Part shown: positions 1-8,254 of the stretch, piece after piece | Numbering within the stretch: the stretch's first letter is position 1 | How the letters are laid out: each line of letters opens with the position of its first letter | Source: Oscillospiraceae bacterium | GTDB lineage: Bacteria > Bacillota > Clostridia > Oscillospirales > Ruminococcaceae | DNA length: 21,055 bases | Reading direction: 5' to 3' | Assembly: GCA_020024215.1 (NCBI GenBank) | Contig: JAHHUC010000036.1 | Span: 1-21,055 of the forward strand | Translations under genes and position numbers: made by a program | The notes under the pieces: generated by a model | Databases searched by the model: none | The model's input: the letters and a program-made list of their open reading frames with translations, nothing else | Told to the model about the DNA's origin: nothing

Positions 1-305
1 GAATAGAAATCTCCGCTCTTACCGGCGAGGGAACAGAAAGGCTCAAGGAGGAAATTTTAAATAAGCTGGAAATAAACCTCAATCAGGACACAGCGCTGAT
101 AGCCTCACAAAGGCAGTTTGAATGTGTGAACAGAGCCTTAAATTCCATAGATGAGGCAAGGCAGGCCCTCTCTTTGGGCGTCACGCTGGATGCGGTTTCT
201 GTGCTTATTGATGATGCCCTCTCCCCTCTTTTGGAATTGACCGGAAGAAGCGTCACAGAGGAAGTTACCGACAGAATATTCAAAAATTTCTGCGTGGGCA
301 AATAG
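1..305 (+). CDS. mnmE: tRNA modification GTPase MnmE, C-terminal end (5' truncated by window)
   Basis: An open frame runs in from the left edge (codons in frame 3) and stops with TAG at 303-305. About 100 residues are visible. They end in the motif FCVGK, the MnmE C-terminal C-(I/L/V)-G-K signature whose cysteine is needed for tRNA wobble-uridine modification. The visible part also contains the helical stretch around LTGRSVTEEVTDRIF that is typical of the family's C-terminal helical domain. MnmE is a GTPase that acts with MnmG to install carboxymethylaminomethyl groups at U34. The G domain lies mostly outside the window. tsaD follows after 30 bases on the same strand, so the two tRNA-modification genes are probably co-transcribed. 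The identification is from the C-terminus only, but that motif is distinctive. Confidence 0.9.
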   Translation, partial: IEISALTGEGTERLKEEILNKLEINLNQDTALIASQRQFECVNRALNSIDEARQALSLGVTLDAVSVLIDDALSPLLELTGRSVTEEVTDRIFKNFCVGK

Positions 306-335
306 CTTGCCAAGGCAGAGGAAAGGCAGTTTAAA

Positions 336-1367
336 ATGCTTATATTAGCCATCGAGTCCTCCTGCGACGAAACAGCCGCCGCAGTTGTTAAGGACGCAAG
401 GGAAATAATTTCAAATATAGTGCACACACAGCTGGCAGAGCACAGCCTTTACGGCGGAGTTGTGCCGGAAATTGCATCAAGAAGGCATATGGAAAAGCTT
501 TCTTCAGTTACCAAAGAGGCATTGCAGCAGGCAAATTTAAGCCTGGAGGAAATAGATGCCATAGCCGTGACGGCAGGCCCCGGGCTTATAGGCGCACTTT
601 TGGCAGGTGTAAACTTTGCCAAGGGACTTGCATTTGCTTCAAACAAGCCCCTCATACCTGTTCACCATGTAAGAGGCCATGTGGCTGCCTGCTATCTTGC
701 CGACAGCACTCTGGAGCCGCCTTTTCTGTGCCTTTCTGTCTCCGGAGGAAACAGCCTTATAGTAAGGGTTGATGATTACACCGATTTTAAGCTTTTGGGC
801 TATTCCAGAGACGATGCGGCAGGCGAGGCCTTCGACAAGGCTGCCCGTGCTATGGGCTTAGGCTATCCCGGCGGTGTTTATATTGACAATGCCGCACAAA
901 GCGGAAATCCCGACGCATATAAGCTGCCCTCTCCCCATGTGGAGGGAAGCAGGCTGGATATGAGCTTTTCCGGAATTAAAACCGCAGTTGTGAACCTTAT
1001 ACACAATGCAGAGCAAAAGGGGCTTGAAATAAACAAAAACGACCTTTCCGCCTCCTTTCAGAAAACAGTGGGAGATATACTTATAAACAGGCTTATGCTT
1101 TCTTGTGAAATGACAGGCATAAAAATCTGCTGTCTTGCAGGGGGAGTTTCCGCCAACAGCTATCTGAGAAGCAATCTGCAAAAGGAGTGCCTTAAAAGAA
1201 ATATAAGGCTTATAATGCCGCCTTTGAGCCTGACAGGCGACAATGCAGCCATGATAGGCGCACAGGGATATTATGAATATCTGGCAGGAAATGTGGCCAA
1301 GGCTGACCTGAATGCTGTGGCAACACTTTCAATAGAGGGCGTCACGGCAGAGTCCTTCAGGGTGTAA
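336..1367 (+). CDS. tsaD: tRNA N6-adenosine threonylcarbamoyltransferase TsaD
   Basis: This 343-residue protein has the usual TsaD length. It transfers the threonylcarbamoyl group from TC-AMP to A37 of ANN-decoding tRNAs, acting with TsaB and TsaE in the cytoplasm. The N-terminus MLILAIESSCDETAAA is the classical ASKHA-fold start of the Gcp/Kae1/TsaD family. The metal-binding HxxxH is seen as H111 and H115 in VHHVRGH. SGGNS at 136-140, the GYPGG stretch, and the C-terminal CLAGGVSANS and GDNAAMIG motifs are all present, so it should be functional. The ATG at 336 follows a purine-rich AGGAAAGG sequence. mnmE lies 30 bases upstream and a bidirectional terminator lies downstream. Confidence 0.97.
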   Translation: MLILAIESSCDETAAAVVKDAREIISNIVHTQLAEHSLYGGVVPEIASRRHMEKLSSVTKEALQQANLSLEEIDAIAVTAGPGLIGALLAGVNFAKGLAFASNKPLIPVHHVRGHVAACYLADSTLEPPFLCLSVSGGNSLIVRVDDYTDFKLLGYSRDDAAGEAFDKAARAMGLGYPGGVYIDNAAQSGNPDAYKLPSPHVEGSRLDMSFSGIKTAVVNLIHNAEQKGLEINKNDLSASFQKTVGDILINRLMLSCEMTGIKICCLAGGVSANSYLRSNLQKECLKRNIRLIMPPLSLTGDNAAMIGAQGYYEYLAGNVAKADLNAVATLSIEGVTAESFRV

Positions 1368-1441
1368 AAAGGCGGCTTTAAAAGAGCCTGTATCCATAAA
1401 ATAACAATCATAAATGCCGCAGCCGGTTGAATTTAAAATAG

Positions 1442-1487
1442 AAAAAAATCCTGATTGCCCCCAAAAGCAGTCAGGATTTTTCTTTTT
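1442..1487. terminator. Bidirectional intrinsic terminator between tsaD and the lysR gene
   Basis: A-rich and T-rich tracts flank an 11-base stem (ATCCTGATTGC / GCAGTCAGGAT, one G-T pair) with a short CCCCAAAA-type loop. Rightward, the stem is followed by TTTTTCTTTTT and ends tsaD. Leftward, it is followed by a T run and lies directly behind the stop codon of the LysR gene, so it can serve both convergent transcripts. Confidence 0.85.
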
Positions 1488-2383
1488 CAAAGCTTTTTTA
1501 TAAGAAGCTGATAATATCTGACAATATCCTTAAGCGCATCAAGATGGGAAAAATCCTTGTTATAGGCTATGTTCATTTCCCTCATCATGCTCAGGTTTTC
1601 AATGGGCAGAACCGTCAGCTTTCCCCTGTTCACATCGTTCATGCAGGCGCTTTTAGGCAGCACCGAAATGCCCAAATCCTTTCTGACAAGATCCTTTATT
1701 GTTGCCACATTGTCAACCTCCAAGGTGACATTAAAATTCTCAATGGATTCATTCATGCTCAAAAGCGAGGCTTCAAAAAGCTGTCTTGTGGCAGAGGAGG
1801 GCAGCCTTAAAATCATGTTCTCACCCTTGAGCTCGTTTATTGTCACCATTGATTGCTTTGAAAGCCGATTTTCGTTGCTGAGAACGCACACAAGGCAATC
1901 TGTATCCAGCATGAAATAATTAAGCCTTGAGGAAAGCCTCTTCCCCTCCACAATGGCTATGTCCAGCTCATAATTTTCCAGCATATCATAAAGAATATTT
2001 ATAGGCTTAGTAATTATCATTATGCTTATTCCGCCGTTTTCCTTTGCATAGCTGGCAAGGGCTTCTGTTATGGTGTTGTTTTCAGAGGTGTGTGTTATGC
2101 CTATTCTGAAGCGGGAGATGCGCCTTTGCTCATCGGCTATTTTAAGCAGCATTTTCTGGTGCAGCGCCTTTAATCTCCTGGCGTAGGTAAGGGCTATTTC
2201 ACCCTCTGCGGTCAGCTTGAATTCCCCTTTTCCCCTGAAGAACAAAGCGGCGCCGCACTCTTTTTCAATTTGGCAGATGTGGTGGCTTACAGCCGGCTGT
2301 GTAAGCGAGAGAATTTTGGCAGCCTTTGTGAAGCTTTTACATTCGGCAACAGTGAGAAGTGTTTCCAGCTTTGCATCCAGCAT
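1487..2383 (-). CDS. LysR-family transcriptional regulator
   Basis: This 298-residue protein has LysR-family length. Residues 1-62 form the winged helix-turn-helix: LETLLTVAECKSFTKAAK followed by LSLTQPAVSHHI, the signature recognition helix, and a QIEKECGAALFFR wing. The rest is a periplasmic-binding-protein-like effector domain, with the FRIGIT stretch starting near residue 97. The ATG at 2381-2383 is preceded by AAGGGGG on the minus strand. It is divergent from the antiporter gene at 2552, the usual layout for a LysR regulator and its target. A T-N11-A inverted repeat in the shared intergenic region is a likely operator. The effector is unknown; pH, sodium or a small ion-linked metabolite are possibilities only because of the neighbour. 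Confidence 0.93.
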   Translation of the reverse strand: MLDAKLETLLTVAECKSFTKAAKILSLTQPAVSHHICQIEKECGAALFFRGKGEFKLTAEGEIALTYARRLKALHQKMLLKIADEQRRISRFRIGITHTSENNTITEALASYAKENGGISIMIITKPINILYDMLENYELDIAIVEGKRLSSRLNYFMLDTDCLVCVLSNENRLSKQSMVTINELKGENMILRLPSSATRQLFEASLLSMNESIENFNVTLEVDNVATIKDLVRKDLGISVLPKSACMNDVNRGKLTVLPIENLSMMREMNIAYNKDFSHLDALKDIVRYYQLLIKKL

Positions 2384-2421
2384 TTGTAAATATCCCCCTT
2401 ATATAAAAAATTTTTATACAT

Positions 2422-2450
2422 ATCAAAAATACTATAATTTGATTTTTGAT
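2422..2450. promoter_or_regulatory. Candidate LysR operator (ATCAAAAAT-N11-ATTTTTGAT)
   Basis: This is a perfect 9-base inverted repeat with an 11-base spacer. The innermost bases form T2430-N11-A2442, the LysR-type box. It sits in the divergent intergenic region and its right arm overlaps the probable -35 of the antiporter promoter. Binding there would suit both autoregulation and control of the antiporter. The assignment is inferred from position and symmetry. Confidence 0.7.
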
Positions 2451-2472
2451 TATTGAAAGCTTAGAATATAAT
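2446..2472 (+). promoter_or_regulatory. Probable sigma-A promoter of the antiporter gene
   Basis: A perfect TATAAT lies at 2467-2472. The best -35 is TTGATT at 2446-2451, only 15 bases upstream. That spacing is short, as expected for a promoter needing an activator. The -35 overlaps the right arm of the candidate LysR operator. The leader to the ATG at 2552 is about 70 bases and carries AAGGGGAG as ribosome binding site. Confidence 0.55.
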
Positions 2473-2551
2473 AACACAGCAAAAGGCACATTACAAGCAG
2501 CTGCCAATTTGTCTGTGCTTTATTATCTTTGCTTGAAGGGGAGTTTTTAAT

Positions 2552-3997
2552 ATGCTATCTGCATTATATGAAAAGCTGCAGCAGCAATCGCAGGCGGCAG
2601 TTGTCATCATTTCTGTTTCACTTATGCTGCTGTGCGGCTTTTTGATGAGCAGGGTTACAAAAAAATTAAGGCTTCCCAATGTCACCGGCTATATAATTGC
2701 AGGAATAATCATAGGGCCCTTCTGCCTTGATATAATCCCTGTTGAAATGATTGGCGCAATGGAATTTCTCTCTGACATCGCCCTTGCGCTCATAGCCTTT
2801 GGCACAGGAGAATTTTTAAAATTTTCAAAGCTTAAAAGCAGCTTCGGCAAAGTCGGGGTTATAACTGTTGCAGAAGCGCTCACAGCTTCTTTGTTTGTGT
2901 TCTTTGCTTTGTATTTTGTTTTGAAGCTGGATTTTGCCCTTTCTCTCATATTGTCGGCGCTTGCCTGTGCAACCGCGCCTGCCTCCACCATGATGACCAT
3001 AAAGCAAACCGGCTCAAGGGGAGATTTTGTTGACACATTGCTTCAGGTGGTTCTCTTTGACGATGTTGTGGCGCTTGTTTTTTACAGCGCGGCAATTTCC
3101 GCTGCCCTCTCCTTTATGCAGGGCTCTGCCTTCAGCTTTGTTGAGATATTGCTGCCTGTTTTAAAAAATATTGCGGTTTTCTCCCTCGGGGCAGTCTTCG
3201 GATTTGTCATGAAGCTTTGCACAAAGGGCAATTCTGATGAAAGCCGCCTGATAATAGCTGTTTCAATGCTGTTTGCCTTCTGCTCGATATGCGCCCTTTT
3301 GGAGGTTTCTCCCCTTTTGGGCTGTATGTCAATGGGCTGTGTGTATACGAACCTTAGCAAGGATGACCGCCTTTTAAAACAGCTCAATTATTTAAGCCTG
3401 CCTGTGCTGCTTTTGTTTTTTGTCCGCTCGGGAATGTCCTTTAATTTTGACCTGCTTTTAAATCCTGCATCGGCTGTGGGAAATTTTTCTCTTCTCTTTG
3501 TGGGAACAGTTTATTTTCTGGTTCGCATTTTAGGAAAATACACGGGGGCATTTTTTGGCTGCTTTCTTGCAAAAAAGCCGAGGGAGACAAGAAATTATTT
3601 CGGACTTGCGCTTATTCCTCAGGCAGGTGTGGCCATAGGTCTGGCAGATTTGGGTTCAAGGGCAATAAAAGGAGAGGCAGGAGAGCTTTTGCAGACTGTG
3701 ATACTCGCCTCAAGCGTGCTGTATGAGCTTATAGGCCCTGCCTGTGCAAAGCTTTCGCTGTATCTTTCAAAAGCATACACCTTAGATGGCAGGGCAGAAA
3801 TAGAGGAAACGGCGCAAAAATTAAATCCGATGACCTGTGCCGAGCTTTTAACCGAAAGGATAAAAAGCATACAAAAGGAGCTTCCTGAGCCTGACCTTCC
3901 GCAATATCAGCAGACATATGAAGCCGAAGGTCGCCCCAAAAACAGATTTTTGGAATTTTCATCATTTGGCAATATTTTTGCGGGAAAAAAGCTGTGA
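2552..3997 (+). CDS. CPA2-family cation:proton antiporter (Kef/NapA-like)
   Basis: This 481-residue protein is an integral membrane protein with about 12 hydrophobic segments between residues 17 and 410, followed by a hydrophilic tail of about 70 residues. Family features are RLPNVTGYIIAGIIIGP at 40-56 (helices 1-2), the unwound-helix motif TAPAST at 141-146, and the acidic pair in LFDDVVAL with D170 and D171, expected to bind the transported ion. The family exchanges Na+ or K+ for protons at the cytoplasmic membrane. No TrkA-N (RCK) domain is present, so it is not a KefB/KefC-type gated channel. The start follows AAGGGGAG. It is divergently paired with a LysR regulator, which suggests induction by an ion, pH or metabolite cue. 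Substrate specificity cannot be told from the sequence. Confidence 0.9.
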   Translation: MLSALYEKLQQQSQAAVVIISVSLMLLCGFLMSRVTKKLRLPNVTGYIIAGIIIGPFCLDIIPVEMIGAMEFLSDIALALIAFGTGEFLKFSKLKSSFGKVGVITVAEALTASLFVFFALYFVLKLDFALSLILSALACATAPASTMMTIKQTGSRGDFVDTLLQVVLFDDVVALVFYSAAISAALSFMQGSAFSFVEILLPVLKNIAVFSLGAVFGFVMKLCTKGNSDESRLIIAVSMLFAFCSICALLEVSPLLGCMSMGCVYTNLSKDDRLLKQLNYLSLPVLLLFFVRSGMSFNFDLLLNPASAVGNFSLLFVGTVYFLVRILGKYTGAFFGCFLAKKPRETRNYFGLALIPQAGVAIGLADLGSRAIKGEAGELLQTVILASSVLYELIGPACAKLSLYLSKAYTLDGRAEIEETAQKLNPMTCAELLTERIKSIQKELPEPDLPQYQQTYEAEGRPKNRFLEFSSFGNIFAGKKL

Positions 3998-4026
3998 CAG
4001 ATCCAATCGGAATACTTTTTAGGAGA

Positions 4027-4672
4027 TATTCCCAAAAGCTCACACTGTTCACCATATTTTTAAGGACGGCACTTAGCCTTATGTGTCTCTGTGATAGGCT
4101 ATGAGCGCTCAATCAAGATACATTCAGAAGGCCTGAGGACTATTATCCTTTCTTGTATCAGATACCTCCGCCATGCTGTCGGATATAATTTTGCACTCAA
4201 GCCTTTTTACTTTCCTCCTTTTTTCTCACAGCAACAGCTGTCATAAGCGTGCGCTGCATGCTTTTTCCCGCAATCAGATAAAGAATCTTACAGATGCCGG
4301 CGCACTTTGGTTCTGCGAAATTATGGGGCTTTCTTTGGGCGCAGGCTTTTACACTACGCCAGCAGCCCTTCTGCTTCTGTTGTTCTGACTTTTGCTTATG
4401 CCAAAGCCGCTCCGATTATTTTGAGGTTCCTTCAAAGCTTAAAAGCAGAGATTATCTTAAGAATTTTGTCAGCACCATACGCCCTTTGAAAATGAGGATA
4501 GATGCATAGAGAAAAATCCGGCTTATTGAGGCTTTATGCCGAGCGTTTATTCTGTGACAATTTCCATAAGGAGCCGAGAACTTAAAAATAAAAAACCAAC
4601 GAAAGAATAATTGAAGCCTTAAGAAGCCTTGACTTATGTTTATCATATGGAGGAAATGCTGTCACAGCATAA
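4027..4672 (+). pseudogene. Decayed MgtC/SapB (YhiD) family membrane protein gene
   Basis: No single frame is open, but successive pieces in different frames line up in order with an MgtC-family protein. From about 4039 in frame 1: KLTLFTIFLRTALSLM, the first helix. From 4091 in frame 2: VIGYERSIKIHSEGLRT, matching the conserved (I/L)IGLER...GLRTH motif. Near 4230: TAVISVRCMLFPAIR, a worn version of the VISGIGFLGAG helix. At 4263-4388 in frame 3: KNLTDAGALWFCE and GLSLGAGFY, matching the GLTTAA.LW and IGLAIGAG motifs. At about 4412-4509 in frame 1: DYFEV...LKSRDYLKNFVSTIR. At 4598-4672 in frame 2: NERIIEALRSLDLCLS, the C-terminal ACT-like end. Total span of about 650 bases matches a family gene of about 220 codons. 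At least four frameshifts and several stops make it non-functional. It accounts for the otherwise gene-free stretch behind the antiporter. Confidence 0.8.
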
Positions 4673-4724
4673 GCCTTTCTGTCTCTTAAAAAAGGTCCTG
4701 TCAATAATAAATATATTTTAACAA

Positions 4725-4784
4725 TAAATTGCGGCATACAAGGATAAAGGATACTTTCCTTTTTTGTATGCCGCAAATTTTTTA
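4725..4784. terminator. Bidirectional terminator downstream of rpoN
   Basis: A perfect 13-base inverted repeat (TTGCGGCATACAA at 4729-4741 and its complement at 4764-4776) encloses an inner AAGG/CCTT extension. It is flanked by A-rich sequence on the left and ATTTTTT on the right. It lies just behind the rpoN stop codon (minus strand) and also closes the rightward MgtC remnant. Confidence 0.85.
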
Positions 4785-4803
4785 AGCTTTTAAATGCCCT
4801 TTT

Positions 4804-6159
4804 TTATTTTTTCTTTCTTATGGAGGAGGAGGGTATTCCCAGCTCGCTTCTGTATTTTGCCACTGTTCTTCTTGCAATCATTATGCCGTCAGATTCCAGC
4901 ATCTTTATTATGTGGCTGTCGGAATAGGGCTTTTTGCTGTCCTCACCCTTTATTATTTGAGCTATCCTTTTTTTTAGGCTTTCTGCGCTTAAAGACGGCT
5001 CGGAATTATCCCTTGCCTGTGCAACCTCGCTGCTGAAAAAGTGCTTGAGCGGAAATATTCCCCTTTGACACTCCAGAAATTTGTCATTGACAGCTCTTGA
5101 CACTGTGGATTCATGTATGTTGAGCTTAACGGCAATATCCTTTAATTTAAGAGGCTTGAGGCTGCCTTGGAACTTGAAGAAATCCTCCTGAGTTTCAAGT
5201 ATGCAGCAGACTATCCTCTCTATGGTTGTCCGCCTTGAATCCAAAGCCTTCATAACCCAAAGCGCCTGATTGGTCTTTTCCTTTATATATTTTTCCGCTT
5301 CCTTGTCCGCCTTTGCCAAATCCATATAGCTTTTGTTTATGGAAACACGGCTTTCAAAGTTCTTGTTATAGCGCACCGTAAGCTGACCGTTGTCATCTAA
5401 AATTGTCACATCGGGAATTATGTAGGAAAAGGGTATTTCAGAGCCAAAGCCGGATGCAGGTATGGGATTGAGCTTTTTGATTTTTTCATATATGGCTCTG
5501 ACCTTGTCAACATCGCAGCCCAGAGACTTGGCAATTTTCTGAAAATAGCCCTTTGATAAATCCTCCAGATGCTCCCTTACTATTTTGAATGTGTCAGAAT
5601 CTGAAACGCCCTGTCTCTTTAGCTGAAGCTCGAGACACTCCGACAGGCTTCTTGCGGCTATGCCGGCAGGATCAAGCGACTGAAGATAGCTTATGGCCTC
5701 ATGAACAAGCTCAATATCATAGCCCTTTTGGGCTATTTTTTCTTCGTCGCAGACAAGATAGCCCCTTTTGTCCAGCGATGCCAGAAGTATATCAAGAAGT
5801 GAGATGTCAAAATCCCTCAAAGAAAAATCAAACTGACTTTTAAGATGGGCAAAGAGGTTTTCCTTTTCATCAAATATCTGCCCCTTGGGGGTTATTTCCG
5901 ATGGGATGTCATCATCCTTCCAGCTCTGACCTGCCGTCTCCTTTTCGGAGTTGAGCCATGTGAAAAAATCTATGCTGCCCTCCTTGTCATCCCCAAGCTC
6001 CCTGGAAAGCTCGACAACAGGGTTTTCCTCATATACCGAGTTGAGATAATCGTCCAATTCGGTCACATTCATCGCCAGCAGATTGAGATATTGAATCTGC
6101 TTGAGCGAAAGAGTCTGCTTCAAAATCAGATTTTGGGATTGCTGTAAATTGTTCTGCAA
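4804..6159 (-). CDS. rpoN: RNA polymerase sigma-54 factor RpoN
   Basis: This 451-residue protein has normal RpoN length. The N-terminus is the glutamine- and leucine-rich region I (QNNLQQSQNLILKQTLSLKQ), which inhibits open-complex formation until an AAA+ activator acts. A central core-binding region follows. KDIAVKLNIHESTVSRAV is the helix-turn-helix, and ARRTVAKYR at about 429-437 is the RpoN box that reads the -24 element. All parts are intact. The start is taken as TTG at 6157-6159, because GGGGGG lies 8 bases upstream and the region I motif begins there. Sigma-54 directs transcription from GG-N10-GC promoters; two such promoters and one cognate activator occur in this same window. The gene stands alone and ends in a strong terminator. 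Confidence 0.97.
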   Translation of the reverse strand: MQNNLQQSQNLILKQTLSLKQIQYLNLLAMNVTELDDYLNSVYEENPVVELSRELGDDKEGSIDFFTWLNSEKETAGQSWKDDDIPSEITPKGQIFDEKENLFAHLKSQFDFSLRDFDISLLDILLASLDKRGYLVCDEEKIAQKGYDIELVHEAISYLQSLDPAGIAARSLSECLELQLKRQGVSDSDTFKIVREHLEDLSKGYFQKIAKSLGCDVDKVRAIYEKIKKLNPIPASGFGSEIPFSYIIPDVTILDDNGQLTVRYNKNFESRVSINKSYMDLAKADKEAEKYIKEKTNQALWVMKALDSRRTTIERIVCCILETQEDFFKFQGSLKPLKLKDIAVKLNIHESTVSRAVNDKFLECQRGIFPLKHFFSSEVAQARDNSEPSLSAESLKKRIAQIIKGEDSKKPYSDSHIIKMLESDGIMIARRTVAKYRSELGIPSSSIRKKK

Positions 6160-6352
6160 AAATATACCCCCCGTTTTAGCGGTATTTATAATGATAAGGC
6201 AGTATTGCTGTCCTTACAGTTTAAAGCTACACAATATATATTATATTATTTCAAAAAAAAATACAATAACATAAAAGCCCCTAAATTTAAGCAGAAAACA
6301 TATGAAATTAGACCAATTTCTAAGCTGCTCCTCCAAAAGTATGCATATAATA

Positions 6353-6415
6353 TTTGACAAGCAGTTTGACAAACCTGTCAATTTAATGGACAACAGTGCG
6401 GCAATAATTTGTCAA
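6353..6415. promoter_or_regulatory. Enhancer-like cluster of TTGACA/TGTCAA boxes upstream of the NhaC gene
   Basis: TTTGACAA occurs at 6353-6360 and 6365-6372 (12 bases apart). The inverse form TGTCAA occurs at 6376-6381 and TTTGTCAA at 6408-6415; a one-mismatch copy (TGGACAA) lies near 6387. The copies at 6366-6371 and 6376-6381 form a dyad TTGACA-N4-TGTCAA. The cluster lies about 155-215 bases upstream of the predicted sigma-54 start site, the usual distance for an enhancer-binding protein. The same box clusters upstream of the SDR operon at 12686-12801. The rest of 6160-6600 holds the divergent rpoN leader and AT-rich sequence; no gene is seen there. Confidence 0.7.
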
Positions 6416-6542
6416 TTGTTAAAACAGATTGAAACGGACATATTTGAAAGAAAAAATTGCAATTATAGAAACACGCTTAAACAAGCGGAAAAATGAACAA
6501 AGCAAAAAAATAAATTCATCTTTCGTTAATTTTTTTGTGCAA

Positions 6543-6559
6543 TTGGCATGGAAACTGCT
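6543..6559 (+). promoter_or_regulatory. Sigma-54 (-24/-12) promoter of the NhaC-family gene
   Basis: The element reads TTGGCATGGAAACTGCT. GG is at 6545-6546 and GC at 6557-6558, exactly ten bases apart, as sigma-54 requires. It matches TTGGCA(C)-N5-TTGC with one change in each half. The predicted start near 6570 leaves a leader of about 30 bases that carries AAGGAGG before the ATG at 6601. Confidence 0.85.
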
Positions 6560-6600
6560 GTACATAAGGCAAATGGTTTATCAAAAGGAGGAATTTATCC

Positions 6601-8193
6601 ATGGAAGAAGTAAGCTATGGTGCTCTGGCGCTTATACCGCCTATTATTTCAATAGCACTTTGCTTCATCACAAAGCAGGTTCTTATCTCAATGTTTGCCG
6701 GTATATTGGCAGGAGGCATCATACTCTCCGGCTATAACCCCTTCGCCGGTCTTTCCTACTCCCTAAACACACTGGTTACAAACCTGGGTGATCCCGGAAA
6801 TGCAAATCTGGTTATATTCACCATGTTTATGGGTGTGGGCATCGCCTTTATCTGGAGACTGGGCGGCTCCTTTGCTCTGGCAGAGGCAGCTAAGAAAAAA
6901 TTCAAGAAGAGAAGATCCGTCTGCCTGGGCACATGGGGCTTGGGTATGTGTACATCAATCAACGACTGTCTGGTTGCAGCGGTTGACGGAAATGTTTTCA
7001 GAGATATCTGCAAGGAGTACAGAATCTCCTCTGAAAAGTTCTCCTATGTTCTTGACTCAACAGCAGCTCCCTCCGCAGCTCTTTTCATCTCCGACTGGAT
7101 AGCCTACCAGATAGGCATGATAGGTCAGGGACTTGATGCAGCAGGAATAACAGAAATTGAGCCTATGGGCGCATATGTAAGGTCAATTCCCTTCAATATG
7201 TATTCAATTCTGACACTTCTTTTTGTCGGATTTTTGATGTACACAGGAATGGATTACGGCCCCATGCTCAAAGCAGAGGTAAGATGCCTTGAAAAGGGCG
7301 AATTTACAAGCCCCACCGCCTCCCCCATGCTGGATGTGGGCCATGAATTGGGCGAGGCAAAGATGACAAAGCCCATGATATCTTCCTTTGTTCTGCCCAT
7401 CGTTTCTGCATTTGCCACAATCATTTTCGGAATCATCTGGACAGGCAGAGAATATATGAGCCAGGGACCCTTGGCTGTTTTGGAAAACTGCGATGCAAGC
7501 GCAGCCTTGCTCTGGGGCTCCTTCGTGCTGGCAGCAGTGGGCATAATCATCGCACTTGTATCCAGAATTCTTACATTCAGAGAAACCTGCGACACAATGA
7601 TAGACGGTCTTAAGCTGATGACACTTACAGGAACAATTCTGGTTCTTGCCTGGTCCTTAGGAGAAATCACAAAGCAGCTGGGACTTGCAGACTTTGTTGT
7701 TTCTCTGGTGGGAGATTCCATCCCCTTCGGCATACTGCCTCCCATCATCATGGCATTCTCTATACTCATCGCCTTTGCAACAGGAACAAGCTGGGGCACA
7801 ATGGCAATCATGACACCTCTTGCAATCGAGATGGCATATGCTATAACAGGAGATGTAAACCTGACAATAGGTATGTCCGGCGCAGTTCTTTCAGGAGCTA
7901 TATTGGGAGATCACGCTTCGCCTGTTTCTGATACAACAGTTATGGCATCCATCTTCTCCGGAGCTGACCACATCGACCATGTGGGCACACAGCTTCCCTA
8001 TTCACTTACAGTGGGCGGAGTTATCATGGTGCTCTATCTCATCTACGGCTACACAAAAATTTCCCCCTTTATTCTTCTTCCCATTGGATTTGCAGCCTTG
8101 TGCTTAATCGCCACATTCATGCACAAGTACTGCATAAAGAAGTACAACATAAACCCCAACTACGCAGATTCAATGACAAAGGCCATAAAATAA
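6601..8193 (+). CDS. NhaC-family transporter (Na+/H+ antiporter superfamily)
   Basis: This 530-residue membrane protein has about 12 hydrophobic segments. Family landmarks are SINDCLVAAVDGNVFRD (the place where classical NhaC has an F-x-D-D-Y-A-N type helix), VLDSTAAPSAALFISDW, FATGTSWGTMAIMTPLA, and GDHASPVSDTTVMAS, the re-entrant substrate and sodium region. Members of the NhaC family exchange Na+ for H+, but some move organic anions or amino acids (malate/lactate exchange is a known case). The ATG at 6601 follows AAGGAGG. The gene is alone in its transcript, with a terminator behind it. Its promoter is a -24/-12 type with the same upstream boxes as the SDR/GcvP-like operon, so it may import that pathway's substrate or export a product rather than serve pH homeostasis. 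This role is inferred from regulation only. Confidence 0.88.
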   Translation: MEEVSYGALALIPPIISIALCFITKQVLISMFAGILAGGIILSGYNPFAGLSYSLNTLVTNLGDPGNANLVIFTMFMGVGIAFIWRLGGSFALAEAAKKKFKKRRSVCLGTWGLGMCTSINDCLVAAVDGNVFRDICKEYRISSEKFSYVLDSTAAPSAALFISDWIAYQIGMIGQGLDAAGITEIEPMGAYVRSIPFNMYSILTLLFVGFLMYTGMDYGPMLKAEVRCLEKGEFTSPTASPMLDVGHELGEAKMTKPMISSFVLPIVSAFATIIFGIIWTGREYMSQGPLAVLENCDASAALLWGSFVLAAVGIIIALVSRILTFRETCDTMIDGLKLMTLTGTILVLAWSLGEITKQLGLADFVVSLVGDSIPFGILPPIIMAFSILIAFATGTSWGTMAIMTPLAIEMAYAITGDVNLTIGMSGAVLSGAILGDHASPVSDTTVMASIFSGADHIDHVGTQLPYSLTVGGVIMVLYLIYGYTKISPFILLPIGFAALCLIATFMHKYCIKKYNINPNYADSMTKAIK

Positions 8194-8212
8194 CCATCAG
8201 CCTTTTAAAAGA

Positions 8213-8247
8213 GAAAGGGAACAGCTTTATGCCTGTCCCCTTTTTCT
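8213..8247 (+). terminator. Intrinsic terminator after the NhaC-family gene
   Basis: An imperfect stem (AAAGGGAACAG / CTGTCCCCTTTT, one mismatch) with a CTTTATGC loop is followed by TTTTTCTTTTTT about 20 bases behind the stop codon. Confidence 0.8.
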
Positions 8248-8254
8248 TTTTTAT

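Noticed and set aside
2398..2426. Leftward promoter TTGATA-N17-TATAAG for the lysR gene
   Set aside because: Transcription would start after the AAGGGGG ribosome binding site, so the match is probably coincidental.
4173..4509. Separate small genes in the stretch behind the antiporter
   Set aside because: The frames are pieces of one decayed MgtC-family gene and lack ribosome binding sites.
6302..6496. A 64-codon gene upstream of the NhaC-family gene
   Set aside because: It overlaps the enhancer boxes, has no ribosome binding site, and its sequence looks non-coding.
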